The notes under the pieces are model-generated. The model saw only the letters and a list, made by a program, of their open reading frames with translations, did no database searches and was not told the DNA's origin. A stretch of 64,000 bases of DNA. It comes from Zychaea mexicana (lineage: Eukaryota; Mucoromycota; Mucoromycetes; Mucorales; Lichtheimiaceae). The position numbers were made by a program, and so were the translations under genes. Below are positions 48,129-59,833 of this stretch, piece after piece; within the stretch, counting starts at the first letter, position 1; each line of letters opens with the position of its first letter. The stretch lies in assembly GCF_025766255.1 (NCBI RefSeq), contig NW_026516726.1, positions 1 to 64,000 on the forward strand, in the 5' to 3' direction.

Positions 48129-49997
48129 GGCAGTCTAAGGTCTGACTGCATTTTCTTTATTTAAAGTGCTGACCAGGAAATACAAACTCCCTTTCTAGCA
48201 TTTGTATTGCAATGTAGCGGGACATAAGACCCGAAGGGACAAAGAGGGCACGAGAGCAGGGGTCTCAAGTAGTAGATATAACATTTGTTCGGACTATATT
48301 GCTTGATTAATCTACAAATCAACGGACCGGACCAAGATCAAGGACAAGTGATGCAGAATGTCATACCATTGACGCAGGGCGAGGAAACAAGAGCGAAGCC
48401 GGAAACACAAGAACAGGGAGACAGAGAAATGAAATATGATTTTCTTGAGAATCGAACCCGGGTCATACAGGTCAAAGCCGCGTTCGGGTAAGATGTGATT
48501 AACTATTGAAATTACGAGATGGCAGTATTGAAAGTTAGATGCGGTCAACGACTCATCAAGACGACTGACCGTTGTTTGATGGATACAATACATTACATCG
48601 TTGTGATCTTTTATTTCCCGGATGTCGATATCTCTTCAGGAGTCTGTGCACAAGGATAGAGGGCAAATCCGGGCTTTGAGACACTGAAAATACAGCTGAG
48701 GATCCAAATTAGGCCGAAATCTTTTGTCACCCCTTGTTGTTATTCATTAAATGGTAACAGAAAGCTCATCATGTTTGAAGAGTAAGTCCTACCCTTTAAG
48801 ACAGCTGCTTTTGCCAGTTCCACTTGAGCATTGTCTCAAACTGTTGCTATCAACTTGTCTTATCACAATCTAGAAAGTAAGGAATGCAATAGATAAAAAA
48901 TATTTGCTATCAACGCTCAAGTAATGTGATCACTCTAAATCGGACGTGGGAGAAAGAACCCGTGTGACTATACAGTACATTGTTATTTCCAAGAAAACAA
49001 AAATATCATAGCTGTTGTAACTGTCATGAAAGAAGCAGCTTCTCAGCTGTTGTTTATTCATGGCATTTGCTTGTTTATTAAGGATACCAATCAATTTACC
49101 AATGCAGGGCCCTGAAACACAAGTGCGATAATGATTGCTTAGGAGCCTATCATATATGAACCATCGGTTAGGTTACTATGGTTTTTGCTGCATACCTGCG
49201 CCAGAATTAACGTTACAGCGCTGACAGTATATCCAGCTCCAGTAGTGAGTGAGGAAGACATCAATCTTCGGAAGAATGTACCCGATCATATCCGTCACTA
49301 ATATGAATGGGGGATTTCGTTTAGACTATTTAGGATACAGTGTTGTGCGCTGCTATACTTGTCAGCATCCGCGGAGAGAAGAGTTAGTAAAAATCCAGTG
49401 GGTCACCTATCTTTATCTTCTTCCTGTTAAGATCAAGCTCCTTTCTGATCCCCGGCTGTGCACGCACTTGGATATATCGCCCACTTACCTTATTATTTGT
49501 TTAACTGAAGATCTTCGGTTATTTGCTATCAACACCACTTGAGCATCACTTTTCCATCTTTTCTATATTATACCACGTCCCATATTGAAGCAAGCAGTGC
49601 CGTAATATGTTTGAACATCCCACCTCCTGTTTCCGATGCAAATCTCTTTCTATTCTGATGAGCAACTTGTTCAATTTGTTTTGACACTAAAAACTATCTC
49701 TGAAACCATGGAGATGACATTTGTTCTTACGACTGATCAGGAAATAAATAAATGATTAGTTCAGGTACATATGTAATCCCAAGGACAATAGTGACAATCA
49801 ATTACAGAACTGCGCCTCTTTGTTTATTATATATAACTAGAGCTCTCTTAAGTATATTGCTTTGTTTGTTGTTATTAAAGACCTTTTTCACGAATTTCAA
49901 GCGAAGTGGTTGTTAAAGTGCTACTAGTGTATGGTTTCTTTACTTAAACAGTGTGGTTACGACGAGTAAACGAAAGGTAATAAGTTGAAAGTGCTGT
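48129..49997. other. Spacer left of the MULE pair
   Basis: No supported gene. A minus-strand GGTTCGATTC (near 48446-48455) is a good RNA polymerase III B-box, but no matching acceptor, D or anticodon stems form, so no tRNA is called; a SINE-like or decayed tRNA remnant is possible. An open frame at 49249-49542 (+) has no family marks. Confidence 0.45.
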
Positions 49998-50006
49998 CTA
50001 TTTTTT

Positions 50007-50114
50007 GGCTTTTGATACGGACACCCCCCTCTAATCCTTACGGACAACCCCTTCTATTTCCTCATCAGGTTACACACATCCTATAAATATATACTTGTGG
50101 GGGTGTCCGCAAGG
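50007..50114 (+). repeat. Left TIR of MULE A
   Basis: 108 bp, inverted match to 53810-53922. It carries three copies of a GGACA(A/C)CCC unit (near 50020, 50043 and, inverted, 50099-50108) that may be transposase binding sites (inference). Confidence 0.9.
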
Positions 50115-50340
50115 TTATGAATATACCTAAGTGGTGTGTTCTGTTATTTGCTATACCATATAAAGGGAGAGCCATAAATCAAAGTGATGTAAAATATAAT
50201 GTTCCTTTAAGGTATTATGTAAATCTTATCAACATCGCTGTTTAACACATGCCAGAATATATCAAATAACAATGAAATGTAGAGAGTGGTGTTCGAGAAG
50301 AGAGGGAATTAGAATTACTGTACAGGAAGTAGTAGAATGA

Positions 50341-53300
50341 TTAATCTAGTGTAAAGGGTCCAGCACGCACTGTCTTTTCGTCGTCACGCTTTTTTATCTG
50401 CAGATAACGCCACTTTGTTTTACGCAGGTTATCAATATTACCCATTGATCGGTATGCCTTTATACACATCGAGTTGATAATCGGCCAGTCCATCTTGATA
50501 ATGTGTCCTTTTGTATCGATGGTAGCCCAATGATTGTTATTCAGATGCTGCATAATGATGGGGAGAGGATTCTTGTTGTCGGACGATGGACCTTGCATTG
50601 GCAAAATTAGAGATGGCTCATAAGCGTATTCGTCAGAGTCTGGCTTTTTCTTATCATTGTCTGGATAAATTGCAAGAGGTCGTTGATAAGTGTCTGCAGC
50701 GATCTGTGCAAAGTCAGGCGCAAGGAACCAGTAATCCGATGGGCACGATTCTGGGGGTCGTGGTGCATCAAGTGCGTAAGATAGTGATGTTTCAATGCGC
50801 TGTAAATTTACACGCATAAATACATAGTGCTGCTGATATATATCCTTGTTTATCTTGAAGCACTCCAGCATTTGTAGCTTGACCAACATAAAAGCCTCTT
50901 GATTGCCGTGTACATGATGTGCGATTGTGCGGAAGCCACAGAAGCCATCAGACATAATGTCGACAGTTGTTTCAATGAACTTGCGAGGGATGTTTGGATG
51001 AACGAAGAACTTCAGCTTGGGTACAAAATCTTTTTTGGATCTACAATAGTTTATCAACTTAGTTTGGTTACAAAAAATCGTGATAGCTGCAAGTATTTGT
51101 TAGCTAGAATTCCATCAGAAGAGCACGTACCTTTTGTTCGTGCTTTCAAGGAAGTTCATCTCCGGATCCTTTCTTTTCCCTTGTTGAGGAAAAATGTAGA
51201 TGTTATCATCCTCAGTGTTGCTGCCTGCGGAGAGTTCCTCTGACTCGTTGGCATTTCTATTTTGAAAGCGTTGCTGGCTATCCTTTTCATCGAGTTCGAA
51301 CTTTGACGGTAATCGTGCATTTCTTGTGTTAGCAGGGCCTCCTTTCGTCTTCACATTGCTTGGTAATTCGATGTCGCTAATGTCGATACTCATTGTATAT
51401 TCGTCGATAGTCCCATCGATACTACTAAGTAAATCGGATTTTTGCTGATCCGACCGCATACTGTAGAGTACATCATGCAGCTTCTGTAGTACCATGTTCT
51501 GTTGCTCTAATACAATTGCTTCAGGAGTATACACCTTTTGGAAGCTATCTGTTTATAAATAACTCTCATATTAGGATATGAAGTATATTACAGGCGCATA
51601 GTATAATCACAGTATTACTATAGCAGAAAATTATACCTCTGTCATATTCCAAACGCCATCGATCAGGGATATCCGACAAGCTTATACTGAACCCTTTTCG
51701 TGCGATATTATGTTGACACGGCAGTCCATAGTTTAGCGTGGTACCACACCAGCACTCGCTTGAGTCAAGTTGATATTTATCGCAGTTATCCCAAGCTCGT
51801 TTGAGGTCCCTTCGGAGTCGGTTCAAAGCAAAAAACGAAATAGTGCCAAAGAGCTCTTGCATCGCAGCCGATTCATGCTTTCCATACAGTGGCATTTTAT
51901 GTCTTTCTTGCAAAAACTGAGTCTCTTCATCAGCCAACTAGTACAAAATTCTGATTAGCATATCTGTTAACACAATATATTTTCAATCCGAAAACAAAGG
52001 GTGTAGTACATACCGATTTACGCATGACACGATCAATTGCTTTGACCGTTTTAAACACGCTTCCGGTGGTTTGCATTGTATCTTTGATGCGCCAGTGTGT
52101 TCCTTCAACACGCGATGATGCCCTCATTCCCATGTTTAAAAGTCTTCCAGCATAACAAGCACCCCATTTCTCCTTATATTCAAGACAGCTATATAATATA
52201 TATAATATAATACAGCTGGTGAGCACAACTCGGCAAAAGCTCCAGTCAAAGATTGGATAAAGGTAGTTAACATACCCGTTGAGATAGTCCATCGTTTCTC
52301 TTTCTTTTTGCTAGCCAGCAAACTTATTGCAGACGTTGCATCATCTTCAGTATCTCTGTCGTTCTCGCTATTGCTGCTGTCGTCATGATGCTTCGCTTTG
52401 GACTTTGTTTTCTTGTGCTTTTTGTTGGATCGCTTATGGTTTTCGTTGGCATACGCAAGAGCACCTTTTTCGATCAGACACTAATAAGCGTCAATGGCAG
52501 CCTGGAAAGTCACTTCGTCTTTTTTACCAACATAAACCATTTGCTTAATGATAGCTTTGGCTTCGCCTATCTCTTCGCTGTTCGGTGGAAAGCAAGTACT
52601 GAAAATGCTACGTAAATGCTGCTCCATATGCCACCCGCAAAGTATATGCTCTGCATCTTTGAAATTTGACTCGATGGCGTTGATTAAAGCTCTTTCGTTG
52701 TCCGTAATGAAGATGCGTACGTTTCCTTCTGGCCATATGACTTGTCGCATAGTCCGAAGGAGCCAGGTGTACGACTCTTCTTTCTCGTTTACCAAGAAAG
52801 CAGAGGCAATAAGCACGTTCTTGAGCTTTGATGCACCGAGATGACTGACACCAACAACATTGACAAGAGGCATCTTGGTTCTGCTCGTTTTGTACGTCGC
52901 ATCGATAGCAATGATCTCGTTGAATCGTCGTGCTTTTGCTATACTCGTTTCATGGGTAAAAAAGAGGGCGCCGAGACTTTTACCTGTGCCGTCTAGCTTA
53001 TATCTAGTGATATAGTTGTTACCAATGAGGAACTCGAATATCCTACTGAAGCCGCCATGATTATCCTCACGGAATATTTGCGCACGAAAATTGTATAGGT
53101 CCCTCATGGTCATAATTGCGCCGTCTTTGTGGTTCTGGACTTCTCGATGTATCATGAGGGGCCTGACGGAATTATCTGTCAATGATAATATTTGCTGCTC
53201 GGCGTGGAGAGTTGACGTGCGTTGTTGGTGGTAATACTGAGGAGGCTTGTCGAGGGAGTGGTTGTGCTCATTGTCGTTGCTGACCTTCGTTACTTTCCAG

Positions 53301-53563
53301 TGCTTATCCTTCTCGGACCACCTTAGGTTCATGGTCCATTGGCAGCCGGTCGTCTTCGTCGCTGTTTGGCGTCCCCGCGTTTCTTCAGTTACTCCATGTG
53401 TATTGCGATAGCTTCCACCATGTACGCACTGGATCACGATTTTTACGTTCTTCTCACTTCGTTTAGTTGAAACCGCAAAGTTGTATTCTCTGGCTTGCTC
53501 GTTGATTGCTTTCACAATTTGCTTATTTGATCCGGTATAAGTAGTGTCAATCAATTGCTCCAT
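50341..53563 (-). pseudogene. MULE transposase with C-terminal OTU-like cysteine-peptidase domain (disrupted)
   Basis: Exons 53563-52276, 52188-52014, 51937-51637, 51548-51131 and 51040-50341. The N-terminus MEQLIDTTYTGS leads a FAR1-like zinc domain (CVHGGSYR, CQWTMNL, HNH). The MULE catalytic core has first Asp in IIAIDATYKTS, second Asp in FITDNERAL, and CGWHMEQHL, followed by SRVEGTHWRIKD. A SWIM finger follows (CWC, then LPCQH). Next is a basic linker LPSNVKTKGGP and a final domain with the OTU cysteine box SDGFCGFRTIAHH and a late NNNHWATI histidine. Lesions: TAG at 52481-52483 inside an otherwise continuing frame (likely from CAG), and exon 1 ends one base out of phase with exon 2, so a frameshift lies near 52290. 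A parallel, intact gene is in element B. Confidence 0.85.
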
Positions 53564-53809
53564 AGTGTTGGGATAGTAGGATGATAAACGTAGGTAGAAA
53601 GTTGAAGATATAACATCAAAGTATACTGTTTATTGAGGAGCATTTGTATACTTGTATAAACTACTGCACATAAACACATCCGTAGAGACACCCTAGAGAG
53701 TTTGAAAAGCATTAAGGAATGTTTTTCATGTACTTTTTATGGTTCCTTTTTGTTATATATCGAAAGATGTATAATAACAATAACAAGTGAACAAATCCAG
53801 TGAACACAT

Positions 53810-53922
53810 CCTTGCGGACACCCCCACAAGTATATATTTATAGGATGTGTGTAACCTGATGAGGATTAAAAATAGAAGGGGGTGTCCGTAAGGATCAGAG
53901 GGGGGTGTCCGTATCAAAAGCC
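53810..53922 (-). repeat. Right TIR of MULE A
   Basis: 113 bp, the reverse complement of the left TIR apart from two substitutions and an extra 5 bp near 53865-53870. Confidence 0.9.
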
Positions 53923-53931
53923 CTATTTTTT

Positions 53932-54232
53932 CTAGAATAACAGAGGCTTTGCTTGATGTGGCCTAAAAATATGGGCTATAGTCGCCCTCAAACGAACGTT
54001 GTGAATATAAGTTGAGCTTATATCCTTGTTGTCGCTATAGAACAAGATTGGCGTGGCGCTTTGTTGAGTAACAACCAAGAGTTCACCACTGGTGTCGCAC
54101 AAAGTTTTTTCTCCGTTTACATGCGCTTCATGCGTCTATTGTTTTGTTAGGGATCTCAAACATTATAGAGATCAAGTGGAAGTCGCAAAACCAGACCTGA
54201 GACATGCTTGTTTGTATGTTTAAGCTATTATT
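53932..54232. other. Gap between the two MULEs
   Basis: About 300 bp of ordinary sequence with no repeat or gene noticed; it shows the elements are adjacent, not nested. Confidence 0.6.
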
Positions 54233-54240
54233 TAAAAAAA

Positions 54241-54451
54241 CAGAGTTGCTCGAGCGACCAAATTTTTCCTTGCGTAGACCAAATTTTTACATATAGGAGT
54301 TTAAACATCCGTTACACATGTCTCCTCTACTATCTTCACTCCTTCGGGAGACCAAACTTCTCCCCACACCAATTTCAGATTTTCCTTACAATCTGTAATT
54401 CCTTGCGTAGACCAAAAAAAAGTGGAAGTGTAATTCTTTGTGTAGACCAAA
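54241..54451 (+). repeat. Left TIR of MULE B
   Basis: 211 bp starting CAGAGTTGCTCGAGCGACC. It contains three copies of a (C/T)TTGCGTAGACCAAA-type unit (near 54268, 54402 and, as TTTGTGTAGACCAAA, 54437), plus GAGACCAAAC near 54348. These are candidate transposase binding sites. Confidence 0.95.
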
Positions 54452-54805
54452 AAAAACAAAAAACAAATAAACTCTAAATAGTGATAGCAAACACTCCATT
54501 GCGACTTGTCAGCTGCAAACACAAACACTCGAGAAGTTATTTGAAACATTGCTGCGCCAGCTACTTCTTTACAAGAGCTGTCCGAAATTATACTGTAACA
54601 CCATTGTCAAGATTGCTCAGCTTTTTTTACCTTCTCCGATACATACTACTATTTGCTGCGGTATCTACTTATCATGCTGTTTGTCGCTGCTGAGCGTTCA
54701 GTACAGTAACCCACTATGCCGCAGCAATTTGGCTATGCAACGTGCTTTGTCATCTCTTGTATGAGATGCGTATTGACTCGTATATGGTATTGAGTGAAAA
54801 AAAAG

Positions 54806-54813
54806 TATAAATA
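54806..54813 (+). promoter_or_regulatory. TATA box of transposase B
   Basis: TATAAATA lies 105 bp before the ATG at 54918, inside the element and outside the TIR, so the element carries its own promoter. Confidence 0.55.
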
Positions 54814-54917
54814 TCAGGACCAATTGCTAGATTGATCGATAGTAATCAATTCTATTTTCAATCCCTATTTTTACTTGCACCTATTAAAAACTTGCATAGT
54901 CCCATCTACCGATTACC

Positions 54918-57900
54918 ATGAGTCACCTTATTGGAAGAACCTACGACACCGCAGATGATATGGTGAAAGACATTCAAGCCTACGCCAAAGAAGAAGGGTT
55001 CACCATCGTCAAGAAAACCAATGAACAAGGCAGCGCACTGACCTTCAAGTGTAAGAAGCATGGCAAATACCAGGATCGTGTCACCGCTAAAGGAATGTCC
55101 CGCCAAAGACAAGGCAAAAGTCAAAAAACTGGCTGTCTATGGGAGATCTACGGCTCATACGCTCAAGTCAAGAAAGGCGAACCCAAAGCATGGCAAATCA
55201 GAAGATTCAATTGGCATTATGGAAGAGAGTATAAGTCTAACTCGGATGAAGTATTTGCTCTTGACGACGCTATTGAGCATAACCACCCGGTAGAGAAGAG
55301 CAACGGCGAAGCTCCTGGCTACGTACCTTACCAACGTCGAGAGTTTTATCAAGATGACGAAGTGCTTGAAACCCTGGCCAGCACAGAAGCGGCGTCTCTC
55401 CGACCAGCTAGCATAGCAGAACTCGTTCGGGCAAGACATAACGGTATCCTTATTACTCCTAAGGACGTTTCCAACTTCCGGCAAAGATACTGTAATGTCT
55501 CGGCTATTGACAGCAAGTTTTCACCGCTTGTTGACTATTTACAAGGTCACGGTTACGTCTCACATTATGAGATCAATTCCAACAAAGTCCTCAAGGCTCT
55601 TTTTGTGGTTCATCCCAACAACATAACTATGGCACGAAGGTAAAGGAACTAGAAAACTCTTTGAGCATTACAACTTTCGAACCGAAAACGGTTTACAAAT
55701 TCTAATGGCGATCAATTAAAGGTTCCCTCATGTAATCCAAATCGATTCTACCTACAAAACGAATATCCACAACATGCCACTTGTGAACATAGTGGGCGTA
55801 GGCAACCTTGGAACCAACAGCCTTCGTACGTTCATTATCGCGTCTGCCATTATCTCCAACGAGAACGAGGATATGTACACCTGGGTCGCCAAGAAAATGC
55901 ATGACATCGTGTGGCCTGCATCGAGCTCCAGAGCTCCAGCATTGTTTATAACTGACGGCGACAATGCATTGAGAAACGCTCTGTCTGAAATCTTCCCGCA
56001 AGTTACGTCAATTCTTTGTGCATGGCACGTTGAAAAAAATTTCATGAAGCGTTGCAAGAAGAAGTTCCCTCCTGCGTTACGTGGCCGAAAATCCGAAGAA
56101 CAAAAATTCAATAAAGCCGTTGTAACCTTGTTATACGCTCGAACCGATAAGGATTTTGAAGCAGGAGTGACCGATTACCAGGAGTTGGCAAAGTTGTCAA
56201 CAATCGAGGATGAACTTATCGAATATCTCAATGAGTAAGTTCAATATCTTTTATGTAAATGAGCTATGTTTAGTTAAAGATGCAAACGAATACTAATAAC
56301 AAACATCAAAATCGGGATAAAAACTAGAATGCTCGAGAGCAAAGAAGACTGGGCAGGTCCTTGGTGTGAAGCAAAAAAGCATTTCGGCTGCAGGTCTACA
56401 CAGAGAGTCGAAAGCGCTCATTATATGCTAAAACGGCATTTGGACAAGCCAAAGTCGTTAAGACTCTTGTTTAAGAGTATCCATGAGTGGTGTATTCAAT
56501 CAGTAAGACATATTTCTGTTAATTAATCGAAAGTATATAGTACATCAGTTTGATACTAATTTAATCTTATTTATTCATATAGCAAAAGAGTCGAGACATT
56601 TACCTGTCAAACGAAACGCAAAGTGTACCTGTAGTAGTGTTACAACAAGACGATGCATACTATTTCCAGAATGTTATTAGGAAGATCTCGCACTTTGCGT
56701 TACTTTTACTTCGTAACGAACGTGCTTCACGAGGAGAACAGCGCGACAACTGCCCATGCATACCATTGAGAAACTACAGCCTTCCTTGTCGTCACACGCT
56801 CCCGCAAGATCCTATCCCACTGGAATCAATTGATTCGTTCTGGCATCTGAAAGACAATGGAGGTGAGCACTAATAAGCATATATTACTCATACTATGTAC
56901 AGGTTTCATTATGAAATTTATACTCATGGATACTGGTTTTTATAGAAACTGATGTAACAGTTCTTGCTCAAAGCACAAATGAACGCTCGAAACAAGTTTT
57001 ATTTGCAGCACACCATCAAATGCTGGCAATGCAAAATGACCCGCAAAAATTATCCAAATTCTTGGATAATATTGAAGGTGCAATCCAAGCAGCCATTGAT
57101 GACATTGCTGATATAAATTATGTGGTGCTGCCAAAGAAAGTGAAGACCAAAGGACGAGCAACAGAACGACGAAAAAGGACACGAAGATCGCGCCTCCAGA
57201 TCATAAACTTGGTTGCAGACAAGGACAAGAGTGGAATCCCATCAAATGATTCATCCGACGAAAGTGGTGATACGCAAAGTAAAAGGTACTATTCATACAT
57301 ACCATCAGATTGTCAAATTTTGGGATCACAAATGTACTAAGCGACGAGTATGTAATGTAGAGTGAGAACCGATCCTAACGATGATGTCCCATCTCTCATC
57401 ATTCCAAAAAGGCGTCAACAATTGGAAAATTCTGCTACACAGAGTCAGCAACAAAGAGAAAGTCGACAAGGTAATACTGTGATATATATATTATGAAAGA
57501 TAATTTTTCTGTCTTACTTATGATACGCATGAAATGCAATTATTCTTTTATCTTATACAGCTGCCGAAAAAGACAAACCGTACAGTTTGCACTTGAGGCG
57601 AAATCAGAATAACTCGTGCTTCATTGACGCTCCAATGGAGATGCTGTGGCATTCTGCTTTCCCCTTCATCGATATGCGCAACCAGCTCCTACCTACTAAT
57701 TTTAACCCGGTCGATAATGCGCTGCACTATACATACATGCATCATTCCGAGAACACCGAAAAAGGGCGTGATTATGCGAGCATGTGGATCCGGGATTTCG
57801 CTTGGAGTGACATAGTATACATGGACAAGGGCTGGCACTCTGCAATTGAATTCCTTTTGCAGTTCATTTTGGAAAGAGCTTCGACGTTTATACAAGACCA

Positions 57901-59393
57901 GTTCTTCATCAAATGCCTACGAGTCATTTATTGTGAAGAGCACGGTGTATTTTATCCTGCCGATTCACACTACCTCAGGCCGGCAGTTTACATTGAGGAC
58001 TTGGTCTCAAGCGCAGAAGACCCTGTCGAGTTTGGCAAGCTACTCTACAACATTCACATCGAGGACGAAAGGCTCGCTCTACAAGGCTGTCCCGAACCAG
58101 GCTGTAGTTGCTCTGCAATGGAATATAATGTGCCAACAGAATTTCCGACATTCCTTATCTTTGCAGACGACGAAAGAGAACGACATGGTCGGCCTACTAT
58201 GTTTCCCTACCGGCTTATGCTCACAGACGACGAAGGTGGAATATCGGAAGAATATGTATTGCATGCAAGGATTTATTCAACGTCATCAGGAGGAGCACAT
58301 TTCTATACCGTGGCTATAATCGAACACCGAAACAAACGATTCCTCGCACGCATGGACAACTTGGCCGGCAATCAAGTGCAGATAATTGCATCCGATCCTG
58401 ATTCTATTGAAAGCATATTAACAGAAAACAGAAAGCATACGATATCGATACTGTACAAGAAAGCCGACCAGCTAAAAGCACCGACGCCTTCATACACGCT
58501 TGATGAAGAGCATCATATGCAGGAGGTATTCGACCAAGTGGAACCAGGCAAGTATATAAGCTTTTTGCTGTTATAAGCTCAACGACGTGTAGCTGATTTT
58601 TCTAATGGTTTTTAGTGATCGCCTGCTGGAGGTGCTCAACTCCTTTGCCTACACCATTACAAGCATCCTTGTCGCCCAATTATTTCAGCGTCTTTCCGCA
58701 TTCGAAAGTAAAGAAACCTCATCGACAGAATGATGTTGCTTGGTGTAGACCGCATCTCGACATTATGGTCTACGAGCCAATGCGCCTAGCGAACAAATTC
58801 CCTTTGGTCGAATTCGAGGCCTTGCCGGAACGGATCGCAAAATGGATAGACGAGCTCAAGGATTTGATAATGGATAAGCCGTTTCAAAGCTATTTCAAGA
58901 AGAAGATCATAGAATACTACAAAAATGCACCGAGCATCAGAGCTGCGAAAAATCCAATGTTAAAGATGAGCATTTTCAAAGACCATATGGTAAGTTTTGC
59001 AAAATTGAAATGTATACATAGTAGAACCTATGATATAATAACAATTATCTTTATATTTTATAGCCTGGATACTATGGGTTTAAAGGCAAAAAAATAATCG
59101 CAAAAACACTCCAAGACATGCTGGTACACGAGATCGATGCTGCGAATGAGCACATCAAACCGATGGATACCCCGGAATATATAGCCTCTGTTCTTGTTCC
59201 AGAGGTCGGTATGCGCCTTATTAGGGAAGATCTTGAGACGGCCGGTGAGACAGAAGAAGATTGTGATTGCACGATTAGGCTAGCAGAAGAATACAGTCCC
59301 CTCAGCAACATGGCGCTTTTCCGCATGGAGCGTAGCGTCGACTACGGCTGTTTCAAATATCCAGATGACGATGACTCAGACAGTGAAGATTAG
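54918..59393 (+). CDS. MULE transposase with C-terminal ubiquitin-specific-protease-like domain
   Basis: Nine exons (54918-55639, 55722-56234, 56328-56502, 56583-56862, 56946-57285, 57361-57470, 57561-58547, 58616-58989, 59064-59393) form one open frame of 1,276 aa. Domains: FAR1-like zinc region (about 5-115; CKKHGKY, GCLWEI, EHNHP); MULE core with D249 (IDSTYKT), D319 (FITDGDNAL) and CAWHVEKN, then RVESAHYMLKRHL; SWIM finger C527-P-C529 with C539-R-H541; basic linker LPKKVKTKGR. A long C-terminal part then has a USP-type cysteine box RNQNNSCFIDAPMEMLW (C733), Cys-rich knuckles (CPEPGCSC) and the His box SSGGAHFYTV (H960) followed by ARMDNL (D979). A helical tail with an acidic end finishes the protein. 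Intron 7 is GC-AG (AG|GCAAGT). The transposase moves the element; the role of the peptidase-like part is unknown. Confidence 0.88.
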
Positions 59394-59622
59394 GGCGACC
59401 AAGAGCATCATATACTCTGATGAATAAATAGCAGAACCATACATTATCTTCTCCAACATATTTCTATACACTTTCACTTTTTTTCTCTTTCTCTATATTC
59501 TTCTGTTAAAAAAAGAAAAAGAACAATGTTCAATAAAAGAAAATGTCAAACCTGCGTGGTAAATGGCTACCACTGGATATTATATCTCACTTACTGAACG
59601 TCACTACAAGGCAACATGATTA

Positions 59623-59833
59623 TTTGGTCTACACAAAGAATTACACTTCCACTTTTTTTTGGTCTACGCAAGGAATTACAGATTGTAAGGAAAATCTGAA
59701 ATTGGTGTGGGGAGAAGTTTGGTCTCCCGAAGGAGTGAAGATAGTAGAGGAGACATGTGTAACGGATGTTTAAACTCCTATATGTAAAAATTTGGTCTAC
59801 GCAAGGAAAAATTTGGTCGCTCGAGCAACTCTG
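59623..59833 (-). repeat. Right TIR of MULE B
   Basis: 211 bp. Its reverse complement matches the left TIR base for base as far as could be checked by eye. Confidence 0.95.

Larger units (their letters stand above)
50007..53922 (-). mobile_element. Mutator-like element A (3.9 kb), OTU-bearing, inactive
   Basis: A 3,916-bp element flanked by a 9-bp duplication. Terminal inverted repeats are 50007-50114 and 53810-53922, both beginning GGCTTTTGATACGGACACCC. They differ by two substitutions and a 5-nt indel, so the copy is not brand new. Inside is one minus-strand transposase gene with a C-terminal OTU-like domain (50341-53563). The coding frame has a nonsense codon and a frameshift, so this copy cannot make a full transposase by itself, though it could be mobilised in trans. 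Confidence 0.92.
49998..53931. repeat. 9-bp target-site duplication of MULE A
   Basis: CTATTTTTT occurs at 49998-50006 and again at 53923-53931, directly abutting the outer ends of the two terminal inverted repeats. A 9-bp duplication is the hallmark of Mutator-superfamily insertion. The coordinates span both copies. Confidence 0.92.
54241..59833 (+). mobile_element. Mutator-like element B (5.6 kb), USP-like-domain-bearing, apparently intact
   Basis: A 5,593-bp element with 211-bp terminal inverted repeats (54241-54451 and 59623-59833) that read as identical, flanked by TAAAAAAA. It contains one plus-strand nine-exon gene with no stop or phase break (54918-59393), and a TATA box. Identical ends and an open gene point to a recent insertion that may still be able to move (inference). 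Confidence 0.93.

Noticed and set aside
48440..48500. tRNA gene on the minus strand (GGTTCGATTC box)
   Set aside because: Only a B-box-like stretch is present. The T-stem pairs for three bases at most, and no acceptor, D or anticodon stems can be drawn.
49249..49542. 97-codon frame (+) left of MULE A
   Set aside because: No recognisable feature and no splice partner; kept only as part of the spacer.
59543..59773. 76-codon ORF sharing its C-terminal 47 residues with a minus-strand ORF at 54301-54549
   Set aside because: Both copies lie in the inverted repeats of MULE B; this is repeat sequence, not a gene.
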